Counted from the stretch's first letter, positions 55,924 to 64,000 are shown. The stretch is 64,000 nt of DNA from Aeromicrobium choanae (GCF_900167475.1 NZ_LT796768.1:2232001-2296000); one strand, 5' to 3'. The notes: generated by a model not told the origin, from the sequence alone. A program made the numbers and translations.

Positions 55924-56535
55924 TCAGTCGCTGCCGTCCAGCTTCCAGCGGCCGTCCTCACGGATGAAGGTGTACGTCTCGGAGGAGGAGAGGTCGTACT
56001 CGTCGTCGAGGTCGTCACCGCCGGACTCCTCGACCACGAGGATCCCGACCGAGCCGAGCCGCAGGCCCCAGACCGGATCTCCCTCGCGGGACACCGGCGG
56101 ACGGGTGGTCAGGGAGGCGCAGGTGAACCGCTCGTCGTACAGGTCGTCGCGGAAGCTCTGCGTCGTGACGGCCACCAGCGCCGCACAGTCCTGGCTCGAC
56201 TCCGCCTGGGTGAAGTCCGCGTACGTGCGCTCGAGGGGCTCGGAGTCGAACGTCCCCGAACTCCACAGGGCCACCGCCGAGAGGGCACCGACGAGCGCGG
56301 CCACCACGAACACGACGGGCAGGATCCAGACCAGCTTCGAGCGCTTCACCCGGACGAGCTCCTCGGAGCGCACCTGGGCGCGCGGCTGGGCCGCGGGCTG
56401 CGCGGGAGCCTGAGGTGCCGCAGGGCGGGTCAGGGGAGCGGTGTGCTGCGTCCACTGGGAGCCGTCGTACCAGCGCAGCTGGCCGTGACCGTCGTCGTAC
56501 CAACCGGGCGGCGTGATCGGCCTGGGAGCGTCCAT
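55924..56535 (-). CDS. DUF2510-containing membrane protein
   Basis: A 203-residue protein with an N-terminal DUF2510 module (PPGWYDDGHGQLRWYDGSQWTQHTA), a Pro/Ala linker, one transmembrane span (about 72-94, LVWILPVVFVVAALVGALSAVAL) and an outside domain (ERTYADFTQAESSQDCAALV, YTFIREDGRWKLDGSD). The latter resembles DUF4878 or NTF2-like lumazine-binding folds. I use ATG 56535; ATG 56547 is possible. Function unknown. Confidence 0.75.
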   Translation of the reverse strand: MDAPRPITPPGWYDDGHGQLRWYDGSQWTQHTAPLTRPAAPQAPAQPAAQPRAQVRSEELVRVKRSKLVWILPVVFVVAALVGALSAVALWSSGTFDSEPLERTYADFTQAESSQDCAALVAVTTQSFRDDLYDERFTCASLTTRPPVSREGDPVWGLRLGSVGILVVEESGGDDLDDEYDLSSSETYTFIREDGRWKLDGSD

Positions 56536-56640
56536 GGCCACCATCATGCCCCCCGGAGGGCCCGCGGCCGACGACCGATGTCCGTGCGCTCGTCGATCCT
56601 CGTTGGCGAGGGGTTCACCTGCGTCGGATCCGCTGGTGAC

Positions 56641-56790
56641 ATGAACCGACTGACGTGGCTGCAGATCCGGCGCACCGCGCTCGTGCTCTCGTGCGCGGCG
56701 TACTTCACGACCCTCGCGGTCATCGGTCAGGTCGCCGACGGCGACCCGGCTCCTGAGCTCCCGACCCGTCTGGTGGAGGCCGCTCGCTAG
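56641..56790 (+). CDS. Possible 49-residue membrane peptide
   Basis: [22 protein letters not shown]... encodes a single hydrophobic segment of about 20 residues followed by a charged tail. Codon use is similar to neighbours but the gene is very short and lacks a clear ribosome site. If not real, 56536-56866 holds only the PHO-box-like repeat described below. Confidence 0.3.
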   Translation: MNRLTWLQIRRTALVLSCAAYFTTLAVIGQVADGDPAPELPTRLVEAAR

Positions 56791-56827
56791 TGGCCGTGCC
56801 CGAATGGACCGCCCGACTTCCACCGGG

Positions 56828-56849
56828 GTTCACCGGGGCGTCACCCGGC
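56828..56849 (+). promoter_or_regulatory. PHO-box-like direct repeats before the alkaline phosphatase
   Basis: GTTCACCGGGG (56828-56838) is followed by CGTCACCCGGC (56839-56849): two 11-nt units with the GTTCACC core used by actinobacterial PhoP, the second degenerate. TTCCACC at 56818 may be a poor third unit. Position 18 nt before the phosphatase ATG suits phosphate-starvation control. Confidence 0.55.
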
Positions 56850-56866
56850 CACGGTGGGCTGACGTC

Positions 56867-58276
56867 ATGAACCTACGCACCAGCACCCGCAGTGTGGTCG
56901 TCCTCGGCACCGCATCGCTGCTCCTCGGGGGAGCAGTGGTCGGCTCGGTGGCCACCGCAGAGCGCGACCTCAGCCGCCACGGCGGCGCCGCCCGCCTCTC
57001 GGGCGACCAGACCAAGGCCGTCAAGAAGGCCATCGACGGCAGCCGCCCCGAGAACGTCATCCTCATCATCGGCGACGGGATGGGCGACTCCGAGATCACC
57101 AGCGCCCGCAACTACGTCCACGGCGCTGCGGGCACGTTCCCGGGCCTGGACCGCCTCCCGCTGACCGGCCAGTACACCACCTACTCGCTCACCAAGGATG
57201 GCAAGCCCGACTACGTGCCCGACTCCGCGGCCACGGGCTCGGCGTGGGCCACCGGCACCAAGACCTACGACAACGCGGTCAGCGTCGACATCACCGGGAA
57301 GCCGCAGCAGACGTTGCTCGAGCTGGCGAAGAAGGCCGGGTACACGACCGGCAACGTCTCCACGGCCGAGATCCAGGACGCGACGCCGGCCGTGCAGGTC
57401 TCGCACGTGACGGCCCGCAGCTGCTACGGACCCACGGCGACCACGAAGACGTGCCCCACGAACGCCAAGGAGAACGGCGGCGCGGGCAGCATCACGGAGC
57501 AGCTCCTCGACACGCGGCCCGACGTCACCCTCGGTGGAGGAGCGGCCACGTTCGACGAGACCGCCACCGCCGGGCGCTGGCAGGGCAGGACGCTGCGCGA
57601 GCAGGCCCAGCAGCGGGGCTACCGACTCGTCGACGACCTCGCGTCTCTGTCGAAGGTGAAGAGGGCCGACCAGCGCCAGCCGCTGCTGGGCCTGTTCGCC
57701 CCCGGCAACTTCCCGGTGCGCTGGACCGGTCCCGCGGCCACGGCCGACGGCGGGAAGAAGGCTCCGGTCGCGTGCACCGAGAACCCGGCCCGCACCGCCT
57801 CGCTGCCCGGCCTGGCCGACATGACGAGGAAGTCGATCGAGCTGCTCGACCAGCGGAACCGCAAGGGCTTCTTCCTCCAGGTCGAGGGCGCCAGCATCGA
57901 CAAGCGGAACCACTCCTCCGACGCCTGTGGGCAGATCGGCGAGACGCTCGACCTCGACGAGGCCGTGAAGGTCGCGCTGGACTACGCGAAGAAGGACAAG
58001 AACACGACGGTCATCGTCACTGCCGACCACGCGCACACGAGCCAGATCGTCGAGGCGGGTTCGGTCACGCCCGGCGCCACGGTGAACCTGCTGACGCAGG
58101 ACGGCCAGCCGATGACGATCAACTACGCGACCAGCGCCACGGCCGGCTCGCAGCAGCACACCGGATCGCAGCTGCGGATCGCGGCGTACGGGCCGCGGGC
58201 CGCGAACGTCGTTGGCCTGACCGACCAGACGGACGTCTTCTTCACCATCCGCGATGCGCTGCGGCTGGGGAGGTAG
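56867..58276 (+). CDS. phoA: Secreted alkaline phosphatase
   Basis: A 469-residue metallophosphatase that releases phosphate outside the cell. A signal peptide covers about 1-35 ([23 protein letters not shown]). Metal and nucleophile motifs: [32 protein letters not shown] with the catalytic Ser, [14 protein letters not shown], and [11 protein letters not shown], plus a final QQHTGSQL carrying a His ligand. ATG 56867 is preferred; an upstream ATG at 56804 would add residues before the signal. Three cysteines pair in the middle region. A PHO-box-like repeat lies upstream and a strong terminator follows. Confidence 0.94.
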   Translation: MNLRTSTRSVVVLGTASLLLGGAVVGSVATAERDLSRHGGAARLSGDQTKAVKKAIDGSRPENVILIIGDGMGDSEITSARNYVHGAAGTFPGLDRLPLTGQYTTYSLTKDGKPDYVPDSAATGSAWATGTKTYDNAVSVDITGKPQQTLLELAKKAGYTTGNVSTAEIQDATPAVQVSHVTARSCYGPTATTKTCPTNAKENGGAGSITEQLLDTRPDVTLGGGAATFDETATAGRWQGRTLREQAQQRGYRLVDDLASLSKVKRADQRQPLLGLFAPGNFPVRWTGPAATADGGKKAPVACTENPARTASLPGLADMTRKSIELLDQRNRKGFFLQVEGASIDKRNHSSDACGQIGETLDLDEAVKVALDYAKKDKNTTVIVTADHAHTSQIVEAGSVTPGATVNLLTQDGQPMTINYATSATAGSQQHTGSQLRIAAYGPRAANVVGLTDQTDVFFTIRDALRLGR

Positions 58277-58290
58277 GACCCTGCGACGAC

Positions 58291-58326
58291 AACGGCGGGC
58301 CGTCTCCCTCGAGACGGCCCGCCGTT
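58291..58326. terminator. Strong hairpin between phoA and the next minus-strand gene
   Basis: A perfect 16-bp stem (58291-58306 with 58311-58326) closes a CCTC loop. It lies between convergent genes and can stop both. Confidence 0.85.
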
Positions 58327-58332
58327 GGCATG

Positions 58333-58575
58333 TCAGGCGGACAGCTCGCTCAGCGACAGGTCCCAGGCCGGGTCCAGGCCCAGGTCGCGCCACGGGTCGT
58401 CCGCCCCGAATCGGGCGATGACGACCCGCGCCGCCACCGCAACCACCAGGGTGGACGCGACGGCCAGGGCGAACGTGAGCGCGATCCCCAGCGCTGCCGC
58501 GTGCGGCACGAGCAGGAACACCAGGAGGCCCAGCTCGACGCCTGCAGCGGTGGCGGCGATGCGTTCGTTCGTCAT
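58333..58575 (-). CDS. Hypothetical small membrane protein
   Basis: An 80-residue protein with two predicted spans (about 10-29 and 31-53: AAGVELGLLVFLLVPHAAALGIALTFALAVASTLVVAV) and a charged C-terminus ending DLGLDPAWDLSLSELSA. No family recognised. ATG 58575; the terminator shared with phoA lies directly after the stop. The 158 nt upstream, towards prfB, show nothing except the prfB -10 box. Confidence 0.6.
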   Translation of the reverse strand: MTNERIAATAAGVELGLLVFLLVPHAAALGIALTFALAVASTLVVAVAARVVIARFGADDPWRDLGLDPAWDLSLSELSA

Positions 58576-58722
58576 GTCGTCTCCGATTCGATGATCGATT
58601 CCCCCGCTGGGATCATGCCCAACGGACGGAGCGGATGTGACGTGAATCACTCGAGATACCGACGGTTTCTGGATCGGGCCTGTCGCGAGGCGGTCGACAG
58701 CACCGTGCGAGGCTCGCAGCGG

Positions 58723-58728
58723 TAACCT
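58723..58728 (+). promoter_or_regulatory. prfB -10 box
   Basis: TAACCT ends 6 nt before the GTG start of prfB, and there is no ribosome site, so a leaderless message is likely. No good -35 hexamer is seen at the usual distance. Confidence 0.45.
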
Positions 58729-58734
58729 CGACAA

Positions 58735-59847
58735 GTGGCCACCACGGACCTGAACGACCGGATCAAACAGCTCGACACGACCCTGACGTCGATCGAGCGC
58801 GTGCTCGACCTGCCGAAGATGCACGCCGAGATCGCCGATCTCCAGGAACAGGTCGGCGCGCCCGACCTGTGGGACGACCAGGCGAACGCCCAGCGCGTCA
58901 CCGGGCGGCTGTCGGTGCTCCAGGCCGAGACCGAGCGGGTGGCCAACCTGCGCCAGCGCCTCGAGGACGTGGGCGTCCTGCTCGAGCTCAGTGCCGAGGA
59001 GGGCGACGCCGACTCCCTCGCCGAGGCCGAGTCCGAGGTCAACCGCCTCGCCGCGTCCATCGACAGCCTCGAGGTGCGCACCCTGCTCTCGGGCGAGTAC
59101 GACGAGCGCGAGGCCCTCGTCACGATCCGCTCCGGCGCCGGTGGCGTCGACGCCGCCGACTTCGCCCAGATGCTCCAGCGCATGTACATCCGCTGGTCCG
59201 AGCGACACAAGTACCCCGTCGAGATCTACGACACCAGCTATGCCGAGGAGGCGGGGCTGAAGTCCACCACCTTCGCGATCCGCGCGCCCTACGCCTACGG
59301 CACCCTGTCGGTCGAGGCCGGCACCCACCGCCTCGTGCGGATCAGCCCCTTCGACAACCAGGGCCGCCGCCAGACGTCGTTCGCCGCGGTCGAGGTCGTG
59401 CCGGTGCTGGAGGAGACCGACAACATCGAGATCCCCGAGGAGGAGGTCCGCGTCGACGTCTACCGCTCCAGCGGTCCGGGCGGCCAGAGCGTCAACACCA
59501 CCGACTCGGCGGTGCGCCTGACCCACATCCCCACCGGCGTGGTCGTCAGCTGCCAGAACGAGAAGAGCCAGCTGCAGAACAAGGCCAGCGCGATGGTGAT
59601 CCTCAAGGCGAAGCTGCTCGCGCTGAAGAAGGCCGAGGAGCGCGCTCATCTCGACGAGCTGCGTGGCGACGTCCAGGCCTCGTGGGGCGACCAGATGCGC
59701 AACTACGTGCTGAACCCGTACCAGCTGGTCAAGGACCTGCGCACCGAGTACGAGACCGGCAACACCCAGTCGGTCCTCGACGGCGAGATCGACGAGTTCA
59801 TCGAGGCCGGCATCCGCTGGCGCCGGAACCAGTCCACCGCGGCCTGA
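58735..59847 (+). CDS. prfB: Peptide chain release factor 2
   Basis: Recognises UGA and UAA stop codons and triggers peptide release. The 370-residue protein has the SPF anticodon-like motif ([16 protein letters not shown]) and the catalytic GGQ in [14 protein letters not shown]. It is one uninterrupted frame from GTG 58735: the programmed +1 frameshift at codon 26 known in many bacteria is absent, so this route of autoregulation is missing. cofE starts 7 nt after the stop. Confidence 0.97.
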   Translation: MATTDLNDRIKQLDTTLTSIERVLDLPKMHAEIADLQEQVGAPDLWDDQANAQRVTGRLSVLQAETERVANLRQRLEDVGVLLELSAEEGDADSLAEAESEVNRLAASIDSLEVRTLLSGEYDEREALVTIRSGAGGVDAADFAQMLQRMYIRWSERHKYPVEIYDTSYAEEAGLKSTTFAIRAPYAYGTLSVEAGTHRLVRISPFDNQGRRQTSFAAVEVVPVLEETDNIEIPEEEVRVDVYRSSGPGGQSVNTTDSAVRLTHIPTGVVVSCQNEKSQLQNKASAMVILKAKLLALKKAEERAHLDELRGDVQASWGDQMRNYVLNPYQLVKDLRTEYETGNTQSVLDGEIDEFIEAGIRWRRNQSTAA

Positions 59848-59854
59848 CCCACCG

Positions 59855-60532
59855 ATGCTGACCCTTCTCGGGATCCCCGGCCTGCCCGAGATCCGTCCCG
59901 GGGACGACATCGCCGCGCTGATCCTCGCGCACGGCTCGCTGGTCGACGGCGACATCGTCGTGGTCACCTCGAAGATCGTCAGCAAGGCCGAGGGCAGGTT
60001 CGTCCCGGCCGCCGAGCGCGAGGCCGCGATCGAGGCCGAGACCGTGCGCGTCGTGGCCGAGCGTGGGCCGGTGCGCATCGTCCAGAACCGTCTCGGCATC
60101 GTGGCCGCGGCCGCCGGGATCGACGCGAGCAACGTGCCCGAGGGCCAGGTCCTGCTGCTGCCCGAGGACCCCGACGCCTCGGCCCGCGGGATCGCCGAGG
60201 CGCTGCGCGAGGTCGCGCACGTGGGCGTCCTCGTCTCCGACACCCTGGGTCGCCCGTGGCGACTCGGCCAGACCGACGTCGCCATCGGCGCCGCCGGGGT
60301 CCAGCTCTTCGAGCAGCCCGACCGCGACGCCGACGGGCGACCACTCGCCGTGACGCTGCCGTGCGTCGGAGACGAGCTGTGTGCCGCGGCCGAGCTGGTC
60401 AAGCCCAAGGACGGCCACGTGCCCGTCGCCGTCGTGCGCGGCCGCGCCGATCTCGTCGGCGACCTCGGCCTCCCGGGAGCGCGCAGCATCATCCGCCCGC
60501 TCGAGGACGACCTCTTCAGGACGGGCGGCTGA
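59855..60532 (+). CDS. cofE: Coenzyme F420:L-glutamate ligase
   Basis: Adds glutamate residues to F420-0 to give F420 with a poly-gamma-glutamate tail. The 225-residue protein shows [56 protein letters not shown] and [22 protein letters not shown]. It consists only of the CofE domain; in most actinobacteria (FbiB) a nitroreductase-like domain is fused at the C-terminus. It overlaps cofD by 1 nt. Confidence 0.93.
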   Translation: MLTLLGIPGLPEIRPGDDIAALILAHGSLVDGDIVVVTSKIVSKAEGRFVPAAEREAAIEAETVRVVAERGPVRIVQNRLGIVAAAAGIDASNVPEGQVLLLPEDPDASARGIAEALREVAHVGVLVSDTLGRPWRLGQTDVAIGAAGVQLFEQPDRDADGRPLAVTLPCVGDELCAAAELVKPKDGHVPVAVVRGRADLVGDLGLPGARSIIRPLEDDLFRTGG

Positions 60533-61473
60533 TGCGCGTCACGGTGCTCGCCGGCGGCGTCGGCGGGGCACGCTTCGTCAAGGGTCTGCGGGGTGCGCTC
60601 GGCGCCGACGACGAGATCACCGTGGTGGTCAACACCGGTGACGACCTGTGGCTGTCGGGCGTACGGCTCCAGCCGGACATCGACTCGATCCTGTACGCGC
60701 TGGCCGGGGTCAACGACACCGAGCGCGGCTGGGGCCGCGCGGGCGAGACCGAGCGCGTCAGCGCCGAGCTGCAGGCGTGGGGCGCCGGGTGGCCGTGGTT
60801 CACCCTCGGCGACCTCGACCTGGGCACGCACCTGGCACGCACCGGCTGGCTGCGCGAGGGTCTGACGCCGTCGCAGATCGCCGAGCGGCTGGGCGCCCGC
60901 TGGCCGATCGGCGTGCGCCTGCTGCCGATGACCGACGCCGAGGTCGACACCCACGTGGTCGTCGAGGGCGGCGCCCACCTGCACTTCCAGGAGTGGTGGA
61001 CGCGCCACCGCGCCTCGTTGCCCGCCGTGGCCTTCGAGAACCCCGGGATCGGCGACGCCGCCCCGGGTGCCGGCGTCGTCGAGGCGATCACCGGCGCCGA
61101 TGTCGTCGTGCTGGCGCCGTCGAACCCCGTGGTGTCGATCGGCCCGATCCTGAAGGTGCCCGGGATCCTCGATGCCCTGCACGGGGCGCGACGGGTCGTG
61201 GGGATCTCGCCGATCATCGGCGGCAAGGTGGTCCGCGGCATGGCCGACGCGTGCCTGCCGGCGATCGGGGTCGAGACGTCGGCCGACGCCGTCGCCCGTC
61301 ACTACGGTCGTCGAGCCGATGGGGGAGTGCTCGACACGTGGCTCGTCGCCGAGGAGGACGCCGCGCTGGCTCCCGCCCTCGCGGCCGACGGCTGGGACGT
61401 GCGCGTCGAGCCGCTCTGGCTGAGCGCCCCGGAGGAGTCCGCGGCCCTCGCCCGCGCCGCCATCACCCCCTAA
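60532..61473 (+). CDS. cofD: 2-phospho-L-lactate (phosphoenolpyruvate) transferase, FbiA/CofD
   Basis: Joins the guanylylated phospholactate/phosphoenolpyruvate unit to Fo to make (dehydro)F420-0. The 313-residue protein opens with VTVLAGGVGGARFVKGL and has VNTGDDLWLSGVRLQPDIDSILYALAG, LGDLDLGTHLART, VVLAPSNPVVSIGPIL and SPIIGGKVVRGMAD, all family landmarks. ATG 60532 overlaps the cofE stop. The order cofE-cofD with cofC 1.2 kb away on the other strand makes an F420 cluster; fbiC is not in the window. Confidence 0.95.
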   Translation: MRVTVLAGGVGGARFVKGLRGALGADDEITVVVNTGDDLWLSGVRLQPDIDSILYALAGVNDTERGWGRAGETERVSAELQAWGAGWPWFTLGDLDLGTHLARTGWLREGLTPSQIAERLGARWPIGVRLLPMTDAEVDTHVVVEGGAHLHFQEWWTRHRASLPAVAFENPGIGDAAPGAGVVEAITGADVVVLAPSNPVVSIGPILKVPGILDALHGARRVVGISPIIGGKVVRGMADACLPAIGVETSADAVARHYGRRADGGVLDTWLVAEEDAALAPALAADGWDVRVEPLWLSAPEESAALARAAITP

Positions 61474-61493
61474 CCAGCTTCTCCGCTGACCGC

Positions 61494-61536
61494 GGTCTCG
61501 ATGCACCGCTCGTTCCTCGCGGCACTCGACCACCGG
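61494..61536 (-). repeat. REP-like element, minus orientation
   Basis: Read on the minus strand it starts CCGGTGGTCGAGTG and ends CATCGAGACC, the same form as the plus-strand copy at 61643. The pair faces each other around a tandem repeat, downstream of cofD. Confidence 0.55.
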
Positions 61537-61545
61537 GTGGGCGTC

Positions 61546-61658
61546 GGCACCGCCGGTGATCGAGTGGTGGCACCGCCGGTGATCGGTGGCGGCACCGCCG
61601 GTGATCGAGTGGTGGCACCGCCGGTGATCGGTGGCGGCACCGCCGGTGATCGAGTGGT
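61546..61658 (+). repeat. Tandem repeat, alternating 23- and 22-nt units
   Basis: Five units in A-B-A-B-A order: A (23 nt, ending GATCGAGTGGT) at 61546, 61591 and 61636; B (22 nt, ending GATCGGTGGC) at 61569 and 61614. All begin GGCACCGCCGGTGATCG. The higher-order period is 45 nt and the copies are identical, which points to recent expansion of the edge of a REP-like element. Confidence 0.85.
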
Positions 61659-61690
61659 GGCGAGCGCAGCGAGACGCTGTATCGAGATCA
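61643..61690 (+). repeat. REP-like element, plus orientation
   Basis: A 48-nt element starting CCGGTGATCGAGT within the last tandem unit and ending GTATCGAGATCA. TGATC and GATCA at the ends give imperfect dyad symmetry. The same element, same length, is inside fas at 43905-43952. Confidence 0.65.
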
Positions 61691-61720
61691 GGTGCTGGTG
61701 CCTGGAGCTTTAGCGGTCGC

Positions 61721-61726
61721 TAGCGT
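61721..61726 (+). promoter_or_regulatory. -10 box of lipoprotein gene 1
   Basis: TAGCGT lies 6 nt before ATG 61733 with no ribosome site between them, indicating a leaderless message. Confidence 0.45.
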
Positions 61727-61732
61727 GGACGC

Positions 61733-62128
61733 ATGCGCCTCCTCGCCGCCCTGCTGCTGGCCCTCACCCTCCTGACGGGGTGCGCGGACGACGGCGATCC
61801 GCTCGCCACGACGGAGACGTCCGAGGTCGAGGCGCCCGAGGACACCCTGCCCGTGCTGGGCCTGTGGGAGTCGGAGCCGCTCGACTCGGGCCGCACCATC
61901 ATGCTCACGCTCTCCGACGACAACTCGTACGTCGCGGAGAACGAGTGCCTCGAGCTGGTCGGTCGTTGGGAGCTCGCCGGCGGCCAGGTCGTGCTGACCC
62001 CCGACGAGCGCGGCAGCCAGCAGTGCGGTGATGACGCGGGTGCGCCGGTGGAGCTGCCGCCCGCGCTGACGGTCGACGGGGACACGCTGGTGCCCGAGGG
62101 CGTCGGCCCCACCTTCACCCGCAACTGA
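61733..62128 (+). CDS. Putative lipoprotein 1
   Basis: A 131-residue protein with a lipoprotein signal peptide ending LLTGC (Cys17) and a small outside domain. The core MLTLSDDNSYVAENECLELVGRWELAGGQVVLTPDE, with a later conserved Cys, looks like a META or lipocalin-type beta-barrel, but I cannot name a family. It is paralogous to the next gene. Confidence 0.72.
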   Translation: MRLLAALLLALTLLTGCADDGDPLATTETSEVEAPEDTLPVLGLWESEPLDSGRTIMLTLSDDNSYVAENECLELVGRWELAGGQVVLTPDERGSQQCGDDAGAPVELPPALTVDGDTLVPEGVGPTFTRN

Positions 62129-62215
62129 GGTGCCCGTGCGACTGTTGTGAAAGTTGCTCGCATTCCGGGCAAAAGATGAGCCCCGCGAGCTGCTGACCGC
62201 GAGCCGGCTGACCGC

Positions 62216-62221
62216 TACCTT
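62216..62221 (+). promoter_or_regulatory. -10 box of lipoprotein gene 2
   Basis: TACCTT ends 6 nt before ATG 62228. CTGACC (62193-62198) at a 17-nt spacing is a fair -35 hexamer. A leaderless message is likely. Confidence 0.5.
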
Positions 62222-62227
62222 GTGGCC

Positions 62228-62632
62228 ATGCGCACCCTGGCGGTCCTCCTCCTGGCGGGTGCGTTGCTGGCCGGATGCGGGCTCGAGTCGCCGGAGAGCT
62301 ATCCGGCGCAGACCACGTCCACCGGGGTCGGCGAGCCCGGGGACAGTCTCTCCGTACTCGGCGCCTGGGTCTCCGAGCCGGTCCCCGAGACGGGCCGCCG
62401 ACTGATCCTGACGCTCACGGACGACAACTCCTACGTCGTCACCGACACGTGCTCGGAAGCCCCGGGCCGCTGGGACCTGCGCGGCGATCAGGTGCTGCTC
62501 ACCCCGGACGAAGGCGGCGTCGTGCCGTGCGGGGACGAGGAGGACCCGCCGCTGGAGCTGGCCGACACGATGACGGTCGAGCGTGGTCTGCTCGTCCCGA
62601 CCGGGACGGGTCCGGTCTTCAGCCGGAAGTGA
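62228..62632 (+). CDS. Putative lipoprotein 2, paralogue of the previous gene
   Basis: A 134-residue lipoprotein with signal peptide and lipobox LLAGC (Cys17). It aligns with the previous protein along its length: ILTLTDDNSYVVTDTC, GRWDLRGDQVLLTPDEGG and a final PTGTGPVFSRK against PEGVGPTFTRN. Each copy has its own -10 box, so the duplicate includes the promoter. ATG 62228 is set by that box; a GTG at 62222 is the alternative. Function unknown. Confidence 0.72.
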   Translation: MRTLAVLLLAGALLAGCGLESPESYPAQTTSTGVGEPGDSLSVLGAWVSEPVPETGRRLILTLTDDNSYVVTDTCSEAPGRWDLRGDQVLLTPDEGGVVPCGDEEDPPLELADTMTVERGLLVPTGTGPVFSRK

Positions 62633-62635
62633 GGC

Positions 62636-63226
62636 TCACAGCACGCGGCCGAGCACGGCGGTCGTGCGCGGACCGAGGGTGCCGATCAGGTGGTCGGCGT
62701 GGTCGACGTCGCGACGCAGGGTGGAGGACACCGGCACGGGCAGCTCGATGAAGCCGGCAGCCCGGTGCCGCTGCCACGAACCCGGTCCGAAGGCGGCGGG
62801 CAGGTCGCCCTCGCGCGCCGTGACCAGCGTGGTGCCCTGACGCTCCTCGTCGGGCACGGCCCCCAGCCGGGTGTCCTCGGCCAGCTCGAGCGCCTGCGCG
62901 AGGTCGCCGGGTCGCAGGCCGGGCAGGTCGCCCAGCAGCACGGCCCGATGTCCGGCCGGCGCGACGTGCAGCCCGTCGGAGATCGCCGCGGCGATGCCCC
63001 GCGGCTCGGGTTCCAGCACGACCTCCACCCCGGGCGCACCGAGGTGGGGATCGGCGGTGACCACCACGACGCGGGCCACCTCGGCGGCCGCCTCGATCGT
63101 GTCGAGCGCGATGGCGCGGGCGAGCGCGATCCGGTCGACACCGGGCAGGTCGAGGCGCGACTTGCCCAGGTGGGCGGGCTTGACCGGGACGACGACGGTC
63201 CAGGCCCGGCGGCGCCGGTCACGCAC
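62636..63226 (-). CDS. cofC: 2-phospho-L-lactate/phosphoenolpyruvate guanylyltransferase, FbiD/CofC
   Basis: Activates the three-carbon acid with GTP for the CofD step of F420 synthesis. The 196-residue nucleotidyltransferase has VVVPVKPAHLGKSRL at the start, VVVVTADPHL, the LLGDLPGLRPGDL motif, GTTLVTAREG and RHRAAGF, all typical. GTG 63226 overlaps the stop of the upstream monooxygenase gene by 8 nt. It faces the lipoprotein genes. Confidence 0.9.
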   Translation of the reverse strand: MRDRRRRAWTVVVPVKPAHLGKSRLDLPGVDRIALARAIALDTIEAAAEVARVVVVTADPHLGAPGVEVVLEPEPRGIAAAISDGLHVAPAGHRAVLLGDLPGLRPGDLAQALELAEDTRLGAVPDEERQGTTLVTAREGDLPAAFGPGSWQRHRAAGFIELPVPVSSTLRRDVDHADHLIGTLGPRTTAVLGRVL

Positions 63227-64000
63227 CGGCGGACTCCGAGGGCTCCTGGTGGGCCAGTCCGAAGGGCGCGGGATCGAACCAGCCGAACCGGTCGCGGAAC
63301 TCCTGCGCCTTGCCGGGCCACAGCAGCACCTGGCGCCCGGACCGCTCGTCGACGTACCAGTTGCTGCAGCCCGAGGTCCACACACCGCTGCGCTCCTGGA
63401 GCTCGTCGATGTAGTCCTGCTCGGCGTCGACCGAGACCTCCAGCGGGCCGTGGCTGGTCCACGGGAGCGCGGAGGCGGCGTAGTCGGCCTGCGCCTCGAT
63501 CATCAGCACGGCCGAGTTGTGGGGGAGCGTCGCGTTCGGGCCGTCGAGGACGAAGAGGTTCGGGAACCCGTGCACCACGGTGGACGCGTACGCGCGCATG
63601 CCCTGGGCCCAGTACTGGTCGAGCGAGATCCCGTCGCGTCCGGTGACGAGCTCGGCGTAGGGCTGGCGCGTGGAGTGGAAGCCGGTGGCGGCCACGACGA
63701 CGTCGACCTCGTGGCGCGAGCCGTCGGCCGCGACGACCGCACCGGGCTCGTAGCCGGTGAGGGCGCCGGGGACGAGCTTCACGTGCGGCAGCCGCAGGGT
63801 GGTGAAGTAGTCGTCGCTGAACAGCACGCGCTTGCAGCCGAACTCGTGATCAGGGGTCAGCGCCTCGCGGAGCACCGGATCGGGGACCTGGCCGGCCAGG
63901 TGATCGAGCGCGCGAGCGCGGGCCTGAGCGCGGCCGTCGCCGGCGCGCTGGTCGAAGACCTCCTCCGTCTCGCGCATGAGGTTCCCACGCAGGTCGGCGA
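63219..64000 (-). CDS. Flavin-containing monooxygenase (Baeyer-Villiger type), partial
   Basis: The C-terminal 259 residues of a larger enzyme; the frame runs off the window end (ADLRGNLMRE...), so the FAD and NADPH Rossmann motifs lie outside. Landmarks present are LTPDHEFGCKRVLFSDDYFTTL, VDVVVAATGF with the ATG motif, and FPNLFVLDGPNA. These match class B flavoprotein monooxygenases that oxidise ketones. The internal ATG at 63977 is not the true start. Confidence 0.88.
   Translation of the reverse strand, partial: ADLRGNLMRETEEVFDQRAGDGRAQARARALDHLAGQVPDPVLREALTPDHEFGCKRVLFSDDYFTTLRLPHVKLVPGALTGYEPGAVVAADGSRHEVDVVVAATGFHSTRQPYAELVTGRDGISLDQYWAQGMRAYASTVVHGFPNLFVLDGPNATLPHNSAVLMIEAQADYAASALPWTSHGPLEVSVDAEQDYIDELQERSGVWTSGCSNWYVDERSGRQVLLWPGKAQEFRDRFGWFDPAPFGLAHQEPSESAGA

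Noticed and set aside
58735-58815. Programmed frameshift in prfB
   Set aside because: The gene is one continuous frame with no in-frame TGA in the early codons, so the classical frameshift is absent.

Overview
The window is high-GC actinobacterial chromosome. WhiB and Lsr2, coenzyme F420 genes, a single-chain type I fatty acid synthase next to acpS, an LCP ligase, EttA and a group II truncated haemoglobin all occur together. Many genes use GTG starts, 4-nt overlaps and apparently leaderless promoters. REP-like elements with ends of the form GGTGATCGAG and TATCGAGATCA are present. My best guess is a Nocardioidaceae-type organism such as Aeromicrobium or a relative; this is inference from gene content and style, not from a database match.

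Layout. 1-16.6 kb is a cell-envelope and growth block: LCP phosphotransferase, a Wzm/Wzt-type polysaccharide exporter, a TIGR03089 protein, whiB2, a large GT2 glycosyltransferase, a DUF5719 protein, a degenerate zincin, DUF3499, a Trm112-like protein, two large GTPases, ettA, then a MarR/YceI divergent pair. The whiB2-to-DUF3499 part matches the conserved actinobacterial whiB2/fbi/manB neighbourhood, but manB and the SIS isomerase are missing here. 16.6-24.1 kb is a five-gene histidine utilisation operon (hutH-hutU-M20 hydrolase-hutF-hutI), every junction a 4-nt overlap, divergent from an IclR regulator with an 18-bp perfect palindrome between them. 24.2-34.0 kb is an accessory locus: an atypical LuxR-type regulator, two acetoacetate-decarboxylase-fold paralogues, an MDR oxidoreductase, a complete Dpp/Opp-type ABC importer and an MFS transporter. 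Two promoters in it share the same unusual element. 34.0-36.7 kb has a TetR regulator divergent from a thiolase/SDR pair.

36.7-52.5 kb is lipid synthesis: fas (2,999 residues) and acpS, an epimerase, a TetR regulator, an APH-type kinase, a FabG-type reductase, and acyl-CoA carboxylase carboxyltransferase plus a separate biotin carrier. Paired inverted repeats of the form TGAGG-N4-CCTCA precede both fas and the carboxylase gene, so the two are probably co-regulated. A second operator, CTAAGCAAGCGCTTAG, is shared by the thiolase and FabG promoters. 52.4-58.6 kb holds glbO, an MscS channel, small membrane proteins, lsr2, a secreted SGNH protein, a DUF2510 protein and a secreted alkaline phosphatase with a PHO-box-like repeat. 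58.7-64 kb has prfB, the F420 genes cofE, cofD and cofC, a repeat cluster, two tandem paralogous lipoproteins and the C-terminal part of a flavin monooxygenase cut by the window edge.

The strongest leads for something new are the LuxR/ADC/ABC/MFS locus with its repeated promoter element, the fas-acc operator pair, and a REP-like element read in frame inside the FAS linker. No stretch over 300 bases lacks a gene, except 56536-56866 if the doubtful small ORF there is discounted. No tRNA, rRNA, CRISPR or transposase was seen.
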